Shown here: in pieces, positions 1-12,800 of the stretch
How the letters are laid out: every line of letters begins with the position of its first letter
Numbering within the stretch: position 1 is the first letter of the stretch
NCBI GenBank assembly: GCA_022376925.1
Contig: JAIOJX010000032.1
Location: 114,801,979 to 114,865,978, forward strand
DNA from: Tragulus kanchil
Taxonomy: Eukaryota; Chordata; Mammalia; Artiodactyla; Tragulidae
DNA length: 64,000 nt
Reading direction: 5' to 3'
Notes under the pieces: model-generated
Databases searched by the model: none
The model's input: the letters and a program-made list of their open reading frames with translations, nothing else
What the model was told of the DNA's origin: nothing
Position numbers and translations under genes: made by a program

Positions 1-3000
1 CATGACAAACTCTTAGACTGCTCTACAAAATTAGAAAATCTAGCAAAACTTGAGATTAAATAGATTATAGATTACTCACTACTCTATGTACCTCAATGTA
101 TTTTATTCTGGTTAATAAATTCTGTTGGAATATCACAAGTTTCCAACAGTTAAGACTTCTTATCCAGAAATTCATCTTCTGTTTTTTATTTTAAGATATT
201 TTCACATGCCAGTTCATCCTTTCAGTCCTTGTTATAGATGATTGTTCTGGGTTAGCAGAGAGTGGTTTTTTTTTTTTTGGCTACTTCTATTGGTCTTTTA
301 TTTATCTGTTTTCATCCATCTTTGTTCTTTTGGCTTGTGTGGGCCTCCCATCACAGTGGCCTCTGCTGCTGCAGAGCACTGGCTCTGAGCGCGTGCGCTC
401 CAGAGCCCCGGCTCGGTAGCTGGACACATCAGCCTAGCCGCTCTGCGGCACGTGGGATCCTCCCAGGCCAGGGAATGGACCGGCGGCCCTTGCACTGCAA
501 GGCAGTGTCCTTACCCACTGGACTACCAGAGAAGCCCACAGACAGTGTTTTTAAAGGTTCTCTCTCTAAAGGAGATTTTGATAAGTTATTGCCTATTCAA
601 TTACAGAAAGATCTCTGCTTCTAGTAACTGCAAAAGTCAAAACTTATGTATAACATCACAACTCCCTTGAGAAAAGAAACAAAAACAAAAACAACTCCCA
701 TCATTTTTTCATGTTTCCCCTGAGAAAAACCAGTCTCACTCAGCTCCTGTAAAATCTCAAGGCAGTAAACAATCTTAGCAAACAAAGAAATTTATGTTTT
801 TAAATAGATCACTGTGGTAATAAACTTGGCTTTAAACACATACCTTGCCAACTCCAAAAGAGATTTTCCATAGAAAAAGAAGGCTTCTCCACATTCATTA
901 GCTGTCTCTCCATACTTCTTACCTCTAAAAAAAGAAAGTAAACAGCTAGACTCTGAATTTAATTTCTAGTCTAAAACATTTTTTCTAGTTCTTTAGCCAT
1001 AAATGACATTTCTTCTGTAAGGCATCCTTTTAAGAAACCAATAATCCCCTCCTTTTGAATTCAAGGTCCAAGGGACTTTAAGTAACAATGAATAAATTAA
1101 TGTTGCCAGTTCTTCATCTATACAATAGATAATTATGTATTTATATATGTAAAACATACGTCACATAATATATATTTTAAAGACACCCATTTGCTATAAT
1201 TACAGTATATAATCTAAGATCCAAACTTCTTTAATAGGCATTTCTCCTGATAGAAGATAGGAGTGAATATGGGTCAGAATATTCTTAAGAGTTAGAGGGC
1301 TTTTAGCTAACACCTAAAGCATGAATAAGGTCCATGGAAAGGTATCATGATAGTTCTTCAGAGCCTGACTCTAAAGGTTCAAACCTTGCCTCTCATTTTT
1401 TTTTTTTTTAAATTTATTTTATTTATTTATTTTTGGGGGGGGGTGGGGGTGGGGGGGGAGGGGAGGTGGTGGGCCACTTCTATTGGTCTTTCATTGCTCT
1501 ATTTTCATCCGTCTTTGTTCTTTGGCTCCTGGGGGCCTCCCATTGCAGTGGCCTCTGTTGCAGAGCACTGGCTCTGGGCGCATGCGCTCCAGAGCTCCAG
1601 ATCGGTAATTGGACACATCGGTCCAGCCGCTCCGCGGCACGTGGGATCTTCCCAGGCCAGGGCTCGAACTGGCGCCCCTTGCACTGCAAGGCGGTGTCCT
1701 TACCCACTGGACCACCAGGGGAAGCCCTTGCCTCTCATTTTTAACTTTAGTCCAGTTAACTTAATCTCACAATGCCTTAGTTTTCACCTCTGTAAAATGG
1801 AAATGTTAAGAACCACTCAGATCTATTGCAAGAATGACTGAAGTTAAAGTATATAAAATTATTTAAAATAATGCTTAGAAATACAGATAGCAATATATAT
1901 ACAAATTTTAGCTATTAATACCTATAAACATGGAAGAAGCAGAGGGAAAATCACAAGTACAATAAATGGGAGGAAGTACTTTATGGAGTAAGGAGACCAG
2001 CTTTCATGATCTGGAGAAATCAGGTCAACTAACAGCCTATGAGTCTAGTGAAAATAACCAGAACAACCAAGCAAAAACCAGTGATGAAAGTCATGCTTAA
2101 GGGTCGCCTATTAGATTAGAAGAATGCATCTCAAATTTTGCTCCTAAATACAAAACTTTTCAGAATCTGGAAGGAATAAGCTAGAAGTTTCTACGTGCTT
2201 AATCTTGAAATTTTAGATTTTAGCAATTTACACTGTAAGATATCCACAGATTTTTATATAAAAACACCTAAATACTTAGCTTAAGATGAAATATGGACCC
2301 TACCCTTAGCACAACAATATATACCAGAAACTCAGCTCTTCAGGATACGTCACATAATATATATTTTAAAGACACCCATTTGCTATAATTACAGTATATA
2401 ATCTAAGATCCAAACTTCTTTAATAGGCATTTCTCCTGATAGAAGATAGGAGTGAATATGGGTCAGAATATTCTTAAGAGTTAGAGGGCTTTTAGCTAAC
2501 ACCTAAAGCATGAATAAGGTCCATGGAAAGGTATCATGATAGTTCTTCAGAGCCTGACTCTAAAGGTTCAAACCTTGCCTCTCATTTTTTTTTTTTTTAA
2601 ATTTATTTTATTTATTTATTTTTGGGGGGCGGGGGTTGGGTTGGGGAGGGAGGGAGCGGGCGGGCCACTTCTATTGGTCTTTCATTTCTCTATTTTCATC
2701 CGTCTTTGTTCTTTGGCTCCTGTGGGCCTCCCATCGCGGTGGCGTCTGTTGTCGCAGAGCACTGGCTCTGGGCGCATGCGCTCCAGAGCTCCAGATCGGT
2801 AATTGGACACATCGGTCCAGCCGCTCCGCGGCACGTGGGATCTTCCCAGGCCAGGGCTCGAACTGGCGCCCCTTGCACTGCAAGGCGGTGTCCTTACCCA
2901 CTGGACCACCAGGGGAAGCCCTTGCCTCTCATTTTTAACTTTAGTCCAGTTAACTTAATCTCACAATGCCTTAGTTTTCACCTCTGTAAAATGGAAATGT

Positions 3001-3848
3001 TAAGAACCACTCAGATCTATTGCAAGAATGACTGAAGTTAAAGTATATAAAATTATTTAAAATAATGCTTAGAAATACAGATAGCAATATATATACAAAT
3101 TTTAGCTATTAATACCTATAAACATGGAAGAAGCAGAGGGAAAATCACAAGTACAATAAATGGGAGGAAGTACTTTATGGAGTAAGGAGACCAGCTTTCA
3201 TGATCTGGAGAAATCAGGTCAACTAACAGCCTATGAGTCTAGTGAAAATAACCAGAACAACCAAGCAAAAACCAGTGATGAAAGTCATGCTTAAGGGTCG
3301 CCTATTAGATTAGAAGAATGCATCTCAAATTTTGCTCCTAAATACAAAACTTTTCAGAATCTGGAAGGAATAAGCTAGAAGTTTCTACGTGCTTAATCTT
3401 GAAATTTTAGATTTTAGCAATTTACACTGTAAGATATCCACAGATTTTTATATAAAAACACCTAAATACTTAGCTTAAGATGAAATATGGACCCTACCCT
3501 TAGCACAACAATATATACCAGAAACTCAGCTCTTCAGGCCCAGGTGATGACAGAGAAGCCAGAAGCCAATAAATCAACAAGAGGGCTTCCCTGGTGGTCC
3601 AGTGGGTAAGGACACCACCTTGCAGTGCAAGGGGTGCCAGTTCGATCCCTGGCCTTGGAAGATCCCACGTGCCGCGGAGCAGCTGCACCTATGTGTCCAA
3701 CTACCAAGCTGGAGCTCTGGAACGCATGCGCCCAGAGCCGGTGCTCTGCGACGAGAGGCCACTGATATGGGAGACCCACACAGGCCAAAGAACAAAGATA
3801 AATAAATAGAGACCAATAGAAGTGGCCCCCTGCCCCCCCCCCCAAAAA

Positions 3849-3881
<33 letters not shown>

Positions 3882-6800
3882 TTTTTTTAAAAAAACAATC
3901 AACAAGAGACTATTGCAGACATTCAGAAATAAGATTCTGTTCTAGAGAGGGCCGTATAAGGACAAAAAATACACTAATATAATCCTGACTGACTGAATAA
4001 AAGGAATGAAGAAGCCAGAGACTTCTAATCAGTGAGCCTCAAACTTGAAAACCTGAGCATCTCTTTCATAAGGAAGGTTTCTTCAGTTCCAATTAATATA
4101 ATGTTATCAACTAATAAGGAAGCATGAGTAACTTGAACTGCTATTTGGTAATAGTATCTTTGAGGAAATAAGTCACAGCCTGAAAGGCTACCGCTTTAAG
4201 ATTTAACTTATGTTTTCTCTCAGCATACAAAGTGCATTAAAGTTTCTGATTAAACTAAACCACTCTTGAGGCACTAAGTAAGGCTAACTTGTTGCCCCAA
4301 GACACAGATATACCTGGCCATCTGGTGGTTAACCACCAACATCAAAGTTATTGTGACAGGTAACAAAGGTGCTAAGAATCTATGAAAAATGCTGTGCTAA
4401 AATGAGAGAGTGACCAACCACCATGGCTTATTTGGGATTGACTTTCCCTGGACATAAAATTTCTAGTGTTAGAACAAACAAGGTCCTACTGTACAGGGAA
4501 CTATATTCAATACTCTGGATAATGCTTAAGGGAAAAGAATATAAAAAACAATGTAGGGGCTTCCCTGGTCGTCTAGTGGGTAAGGACACTGCCTTGCAGT
4601 GCAAGGGAAGCCGATTCGATCCCTGGCCTGGGAAGATTCCATGTGCTGCGAAGCAGCTGGACTGATGTATCCAACTACCAGCCGGAGCTCTGGAGTGCAT
4701 GCGCACAAAGTCGGTACTCTGCAGCGAGAGGTGCCACTGTGATGGGAGGCCCACACAGGCCAAAGAAGAGAGATGGATTAAAATAAATAATAAATGAAGG
4801 ACCAATAGAAGTGGCCAAGAAAAAAGAACTTCAAGTGTTACTAGGATAAGTTAATTAGCAATGAACAGAAAACAAATTACCTTTAATTCAGGAAAATCAA
4901 AGGCTGAAATTGCTCAGTGATACACTGTTTTATAGTTATAGGAATACTCATACATGAAAAATAATCAAATCTATTTAAACACTTGCTCTTCATTCTTTTT
5001 TCCTATCAAACAGCTTTTTATGACTCAAGCTTATTAGAAACATAATATAACAAAACACAAAACACAATACTTACAAAAGACTAGCTGCTTCCTGGAAGGC
5101 ATTGACAGCTGCTGGAATATCCCCCATGACCAGATGTTTCTGTCCTAATCCCAAAAGTTTCTTAGCTTCACTATCCACATCCAGACTGCAAGAAAAGATT
5201 TTTTTCAAGTGTCAAATACTTTTAAAATCAATATTTTTTCTTGAAGACCTGCTATATTTAAAGCATAGTACTTTTTTTCTTTTTTGGAATAGTACTTTAA
5301 CTTCTTTAAACCTTTGAACTGCTCTGGCATGGCCTAGGTAACCCACACTTATCACTATGAAGACTGAGTAATCACTGTCTATTGGTCATCTTTCCGAATT
5401 CAGAATTCCATGAAAAACTTAATTCTTAATTCATATGTCACTAGTGCTTTTCCTTTTTCTTCCATCTTATTGGAAGTATGTAAGTAGCACTCATACTTCC
5501 CATTTTGTCAGATTATAAAATCACATAGTGAAGGATTGAGAATAAACTTTTTAGCTTATACTGCTTTCTCATGGACATGCCTAAGTGAAACTGGTACTGC
5601 CTTAACCTATGCTAAAACAAGTGTCAGCAGGTTTATCCACCACTGCTTTTCACCACTAGTGTAAAAGTCAACATGGTAAAAAAAGGGAAATGATCTTCCA
5701 ATTACAAAAATAATTTTGATCTTGCAGAAACTCTGAAAGGATCTTGGGGATCCCAAGGGCATAAACTACACTACACCTCTGAATAAGAGCATGGACCCAC
5801 ATCCAAAAGAAAAGAATATGTGGGTACAGATTTAAGATAGTGATTAAGAAATTTATCTTCCTATTGCTATTCACTGAACAATCTAATTCAAAAGAAAAAA
5901 CATGAGGTAAAATCACTTATCAAGTAAGAGCAAGAAGACAAGTGATGGTACTGAATGTTAAGAAAAAGTTGCTTGGGACTCCCCTGGTGGTTCAGTGGCT
6001 AAGGCTCCATGCTCCCAAATGTAGGCAGGTCTAAGTCCAATCCCCTGTCAGGGAACTATATCCCACATGCTGCACTAAGAGATCCCTCCTGCCACAATGG
6101 CAACGAAGATCCTGTGTGCCTTGAATAAGACCTGGCATAACCAAATAAATAAATAAATAAATATTAAAAAGAAAAAGTTTCTCACCAGAACGCAAGAACA
6201 ACTTGCCCAGGGAAACAAGCTATAGTTGCAAAGTAGTACTAAATAACTATTTCATGTCAGTTGTTACCAATTTACGAAACTAGTCGTGTTTTTTCCAACC
6301 ATCCTTCATGTTTCTCTAAGAATCAGATTATCACGCTCTTTGAAAGATCATACATGCTTATAATAAACACATACCCGCAATATTCAGGGGTTAAACAGCC
6401 TAGCTATATTTACATCCTTATGCTCAGTTCAAAAATTTAATATCAGGGTAAATACCAAGATTGAGCTTCGCTTGTGGCTCAGCATCCACCTGCAATGTCA
6501 CAGAGGACCTGGGCTGGATCCCGGGTTAGGAAGATCCCCTGGAGAAGACTGGCAACCTGCTCTAGTATTCTTGCCTGGAGAATTCCAAGGACAGAAGAGC
6601 CTGGCAGGCTCCAGTCCATGGGGTCACCAAGAGTTGGACACAACTGAGTAGTACCACTTTTATTACACATTTGCGGGCTTCCCCTGGTGGTCCAGTGGGT
6701 AAGGACACCGCCTTGCAGTGCAGGGGGCGCTGGTTCAATCCCTGGCCTGGGAAGATTCCGCGTGTCGCGGAGAGGCTGGGCTGACGTGTCCAGTCACCGA

Positions 6801-9800
6801 GCCGGAGCTCCGGAGCGCATGCGCCCAGAGCCGGTGCTCTGCAACGACAGACGCCACCGCGATGGGAGGCCCACAGGAGCCAAAGAACAAAGACGGATGA
6901 AAATAGAGAAATCAAAGACCAGTGGAGGTGGCCCGCCCGCTCCCCTACCTCCCTCCCCAGCCCGACCCCCGCCCAAAAATAAATAATAATAAAAAATAAT
7001 AATAACTAGTGGAGGTGGCCCGCCCGCTCCCCTACCTCCCTCCCCAGCCCGACCCCCGCCCAAAAATAAATAATAATAAAAAATAATAATAACTATTACA
7101 CTTTTGCCAGGATTAACCTGCTAAAAGTTATGTAAATACAGCTAGAATCAGTCCTGAGCAGTACTCCTTCCACCCTCAAAAGAGACTAACTCACAAGTCA
7201 TTAGATAGTATTTGGAAAAAAACACGAAAAACTTAAAAGATTAAAAAAAAAAAAAAGTGCAGATATTTTTGCAAAAGGACTAAACAGAATTTAGAACAGT
7301 AATTTTCAAGCTTGGTGAGCTTAAGACTTACCAGTAAGTTTTTCCAATCATACACTCAAAGTTTAACAAATGAAATGCCCAGAAACACAACCCAGGCATT
7401 TACCTTTTGGATAAGATTTCTAGTTAATTGGTTGGTTGGTTGTTTTTTTTTTTTTTTGGCGGGGGGGCGGGTTGGGGAGGGAGCGGGGTGGGTGGGCCAC
7501 TTCTATTGGTCTTTCATTTATCTATTTTCATCCATCTTTGTTCTTTGGCCCGCATGGGCCTCCCATCATAGTGGCCTCCGTCACTGCAGAGCTCTGGCTC
7601 CGTAGTTGGACACATCGGGCCAGCTGCTCCACAGCACGTGGGATCCTCCCGGGCCAGGGATCAAACTGGCGCCCCTTGCACTGCGAGGCGGTGTCCTTAC
7701 CCACCTAGTTAATTGGTTATTATGCTTACTCTAAACTATGGTGACATCAGGATGCAGAAGTTATATGGAAATACATGTGGGTCAATATACAATTTAAAAT
7801 TTTCAACTAGAAAACAGTAAAATTGAAAATGGCAACCTTACCAAAAAAAAAAAATCTAAATCAATAAGTACTCAAAGAAAGAATAAGCTAGCATTTGCCA
7901 GGTATGCCGTGTAATAAGTAAGGAGCAGAATTAAACTTTTAACATTCTAGTATTTTAGTCAAATACAAAAAACCTGATGACATCGCTGTCAGGACTCCAT
8001 ACTTTAGACAAGTACTTTAATATTCAGTCTTACCCGTTACCTGCTGAAAATAATAAAACCAACTGAAGTCAAGTTACATGGCTCTTAAGTCTACATTCTA
8101 GATATAAACTAAATCACACTATTGCAAATAATCGTACCTCTCTACTTTATCTGCAGAGGTAGAAGGAGCAGGGGCATCTTCTTCAATTCTGTAATGAAAA
8201 ATTAAGGGGAAAGAAGTAAAAATGAAGGCTATTTTAAAACTAGAAATTAAAATGAAAGCCTTAAAAGATTAAAAAAAAAAGTGCAGATATTTTTGCAAAA
8301 GGACTAAACAGAATTTAGAACAGTAATTTTCAAGCTTGGTGAGCTTAAGACTTACCAGTAAGTTTTTCCAATCATACACTCAAAGTTTAACAAATGAAAT
8401 GCCCAGAAACACAACCCAGGCATTTACCTTTTGGATAAGATTTCTAGTTAATTGGTTGGTTGGTTGTTTTTTTTTTTTTTTGGGGGGGGCGGGGGGGGGA
8501 GGGGGGGGGGGGGGTGGGCCACTTCTATTGGTCTTTCATTTATCTATTTTCATCCATCTTTGTTCTTTGGCCCGCATGGGCCTCCCATCATAGTGGCCTC
8601 CGTCACTGCAGAGCTCTGGCTCCGTAGTTGGACACATCGGGCCAGCTGCTCCACAGCACGTGGGATCCTCCCGGGCCAGGGATCAAACTGGCGCCCCTTG
8701 CACTGCAGGCGGTGTCCTTACCCACCTAGTTAATTGGTTATTATGCTTACTCTAAACTATGGTGACATCAGGATGCAGAAGTTATATGGAAATACATGTG
8801 GGTCAATATACAATTTAAAATTTTCAACTAGAAAACAGTAAAATTGAAAATGGCAACCTTACCAAAAAAAAAAAATCTAAATCAATAAGTACTCAAAGAA
8901 AGAATAAGCTAGCATTTGCCAGGTATGCCGTGTAATAAGTAAGGAGCAGAATTAAACTTTTAACATTCTAGTATTTTAGTCAAATACAAAAAACCTGATG
9001 ACATCGCTGTCAGGACTCCATACTTTAGACAAGTACTTTAATATTCAGTCTTACCCGTTACCTGCTGAAAATAATAAAACCAACTGAAGTCAAGTTACAT
9101 GGCTCTTAAGTCTACATTCTAGATATAAACTAAATCACACTATTGCAAATAATCGTACCTCTCTACTTTATCTGCAGAGGTAGAAGGAGCAGGGGCATCT
9201 TCTTCAATTCTGTAATGAAAAATTAAGGGGAAAGAAGTAAAAATGAAGGCTATTTTAAAACTAGAAATTAAAATGAAAGCCGTAAAAAGAGCTATTTATT
9301 AAATGTCCAATATATCAAGTGCCCAATACATTACGATCTTACATAATATCTACTTACATTATCAAATTTAATGCTCTTTCATTCAGGTAACTGTTGAATG
9401 CTTATTTGTTACACGGTATTACCCATATAATACACAAGACAGTTACATCCTAGATTTGAGTTTACTGCTTACTAAAAGTAAGGTTTATTTAAAAAAAGGA
9501 AAAAGCAAAGTCACAACATTCACTTTCTGAAAACTATCAATAAATATCTTAAAAATATTTTATAGTTCTATTTACTGAAAAAATCTGGTAATAATGACCC
9601 ACTCAGCAGCAATGAGCACCCCCTAGAACCTAGAATGTGTTCCTGAAAATCCATTTCCCACTAAAAGGAACCAAGGCTCCATTGAGAAATAAAACTGATC
9701 TAAGACAGGGCTGGAGAAGTACACAGGTGAATCTGGATCAATGTCACGCCAGAAGGCGACAAAACCATGCCTAGCTTTACTGAGGATCATACCTACTGCT

Positions 9801-12800
9801 GGTCATGCCAAAAGAAAAGGTGCAGAATCCAGGGTAAACAAAGCATGGAAGAGTTCTTAAGACTATTTTTAACTTCTCTGTAAATCAGATGTTTCATATT
9901 TACAAAAATATTACAAAAGCACACTTAGGAGACAATCTCAATAAAATCTCAGTGGCCAAAAGATGGGACAAGTGACCATTAACAAAGATAATAGGGACTT
10001 TCCTGGTGGTCCAAACACTAAGATTCCAGTTCCCAAAACAAGGGTCTGATCTGGTCATGTGCCACAATTAAGACCCAAAGCACGTAAACAAATATTTTTA
10101 AAAAACACACACACAGGGCCTGGTGGTCCAGTGGGTAAAGAGTCCACCTTGCAGTGCAAGGGGCACCGGTTCGATCCCTGGCCCAAGAAGATCCCATGTG
10201 CCGCAGAGCAGCTAGACCAGTGTGCCCAAATTGCAAGCCTGCGCTCTGAAGCACATGCGCCCAGAGCCGGTGCTCTGCAGCAAGAGGCCACTGATATGGG
10301 AGGCCCACAGAGGTAGAAGGAGCAGGGCATCTTCTTCAATTCTGTAATGAAAATTAAGGAAAGAAGTAAAAATGAAGGCTATTTTAAAACTAGAAATTAA
10401 AATGAAAGCCGTAAAAAGAGCTATTTATTAAATGTCCAATATATCAAGTGCCCAATACATTACGATCTTACATAATATCTACTTACATTATCAAATTTAA
10501 TGCTCTTTCATTCAGGTAACTGTTGAATGCTTATTTGTTACACGGTATTACCCATATAATACACAAGACAGTTACATCCTAGATTTGAGTTTACTGCTTA
10601 CTAAAAGTAAGGTTTATTTAAAAAAAGGAAAAAGCAAAGTCACAACATTCACTTTCTGAAAACTATCAATAAATATCTTAAAAATATTTTATAGTTCTAT
10701 TTACTGAAAAAATCTGGTAATAATGACCCACTCAGCAGCAATGAGCACCCCCTAGAACCTAGAATGTGTTCCTGAAAATCCATTTCCCACTAAAAGGAAC
10801 CAAGGCTCCATTGAGAAATAAAACTGATCTAAGACAGGGCTGGAGAAGTACACAGGTGAATCTGGATCAATGTCACGCCAGAAGGCGACAAAACCATGCC
10901 TAGCTTTACTGAGGATCATACCTACTGCTGGTCATGCCAAAAGAAAAGGTGCAGAATCCAGGGTAAACAAAGCATGGAAGAGTTCTTAAGACTATTTTTA
11001 ACTTCTCTGTAAATCAGATGTTTCATATTTACAAAAATATTACAAAAGCACACTTAGGAGACAATCTCAATAAAATCTCAGTGGCCAAAAGATGGGACAA
11101 GTGACCATTAACAAAGATAATAGGGACTTTCCTGGTGGTCCAAACACTAAGATTCCAGTTCCCAAAACAAGGGTCTGATCTGGTCATGTGCCACAATTAA
11201 GACCCAAAGCACGTAAACAAATATTTTTAAAAAACACACACACAGGGCCTGGTGGTCCAGTGGGTAAAGAGTCCACCTTGCAGTGCAAGGGGCACCGGTT
11301 CGATCCCTGGCCCAAGAAGATCCCATGTGCCGCAGAGCAGCTAGACCAGTGTGCCCAAATTGCAAGCCTGCGCTCTGAAGCACATGCGCCCAGAGCCGGT
11401 GCTCTGCAGCAAGAGGCCACTGATATGGGAGGCCCACACAGATCGAAGAATAAAGATGAGTGAAAAATAAATAAATAAAAAATCAATAAAGAGGCCAAAA
11501 CACACACACAGACACAAAGATAGTAAATGCATAACCAACAGGGACCTACTGTGTAGCATAGGGAAATTTGCTCAATATTCTATAATAACCTAAATGGGAA
11601 AATAACTTGAAAAAGAATAGGTACATATTTATAACTGAATCACTCTGCTGTACACCTGAAACTAACAGTTTATCAACTATACTCCAATATAAAATTCTAA
11701 ACATTTTAAAAAAGATTATAGCTGCAACTGATTGGAATACTCCAAATATGGCTTATTTTGTGTGAAAACTCATTTATTACTGGGACATAATTGCTTTACA
11801 ATATTGCATGAGTTTCCACTATACAATAAAGTGAATCAGGTATATGTATACCCTCTCCCTCCAACCCCATCCGGAAGACTCCACATATGTTTAAATCCAC
11901 AAGTTCTCAATAATAAAAACAAACTCAAAAAAATTCATCTTCGGAGAACAACAGGAGACCACTGTATTATTTTGAAAACTGATAAAGGGAAGGAATTTAC
12001 CCTTTATTTATCACACAATTATACCTTAGGTGCGTTGAGACAGAGCTGACTTAAGTTATTACTGAGGAATGCTATAGATTGACACGATTCATTTGGTATT
12101 AATTTAAATCCTTGAAAACAGCAGTGTATTCAATAAATATATATTAATTCAAAAAATTAAATTGAATAGACATTAGTACCTACTCCATGCTAAGCATCAG
12201 AGCTAATCTCCAATAAAAGTTAAAGCAGACGACATGGGCAATTCCCTGGCTGTCCGTGGTTAGAACTCCACCCACCCTCACCTCCAATTGCCCATCTCAG
12301 GGGAACTAAAACCCCACAAGCCACAGGGTGCCCTATCACCAAAAAAGAAAGCAAAGGAGGACATTTTGAGAAAGGCAGGAGATTAACTGACAAGCAGGGG
12401 TTAACTATGTCGGAGTCTGAGTCCTAGATAATGCTTTAGAGATAAAAAGTTGTCAATTACTTTCAGCAGGATACAGTATGTCTTTGCTAGTAACTCCTAA
12501 TCCTTTTATAAGTATTATATTGCTTTACAGGTTTGATGAAAAGTCCTAGGGGAGAGGTGAACAGAGAAATGCGATTGTAAAGAAGCAGGGACTTCAGAGT
12601 GACAGGAATGAAACAGTTTAAAAGTTAATGAGTTTAGCTGCAAGGTTAAGTGAGCAAATAGTTTACAAGGTTATTCACTAGAGCACTATTTGTAATAACT
12701 AAATTTTGGAAAGAATTCAGATGTCCATCAATAGGAAACTTATTATGAGATAGCCACAGAATAGAATACAATGCATCCGTTTTAAAAAAAGAATGGAAAG

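Larger units (their letters stand above)
1156..3539. repeat. Tandem direct duplication, unit ~1.19 kb (1156-2344 / 2345-3539)
   Basis: Second unit restarts at ATACGTCACATAATA. Content is NASP intron 3: a MIR split by a SINE, plus flanks. Outside the SINE the units are essentially identical. Inside its GC-rich tail they differ in G-run length and several bases. Confidence 0.95.
925..5074 (-). other. NASP intron 3
   Basis: Holds the 1156/2345 duplication, three extended or intermediate SINE loci and a split MIR. Apart from these it is AT-rich intron with nothing recognised. Confidence 0.85.
7233..9281. repeat. Tandem direct duplication, ~1.02 kb (7233-8260 / 8261-9281)
   Basis: Duplicates a SINE and NASP exon 2. 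The units differ mainly in an A-run, the G-rich SINE tail and single-base losses. Confidence 0.95.
9175..11439. repeat. Tandem direct duplication, ~1.13 kb (9175-10307 / 10308-11439)
   Basis: The second unit starts inside NASP exon 2, and the first ends inside a SINE. It overlaps the previous block, giving three copies of part of exon 2. Confidence 0.95.

Noticed and set aside
262..624. Open frames across SINEs (120, 164, 137 aa and many similar ones throughout)
   Set aside because: They translate the CHR-2-like SINE body in various frames and repeat wherever the SINE occurs. They are not genes.
1156..3539. Segmental duplication or satellite array as explanation for repeated units
   Set aside because: Each unit is present only twice in tandem (three times only where blocks overlap), content differs from block to block, and lengths are uniformly ~1.1 kb.
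3594..3660. tRNA-gene-like A and B boxes
   Set aside because: They are the Pol III promoter of SINE heads. No complete tRNA cloverleaf follows.
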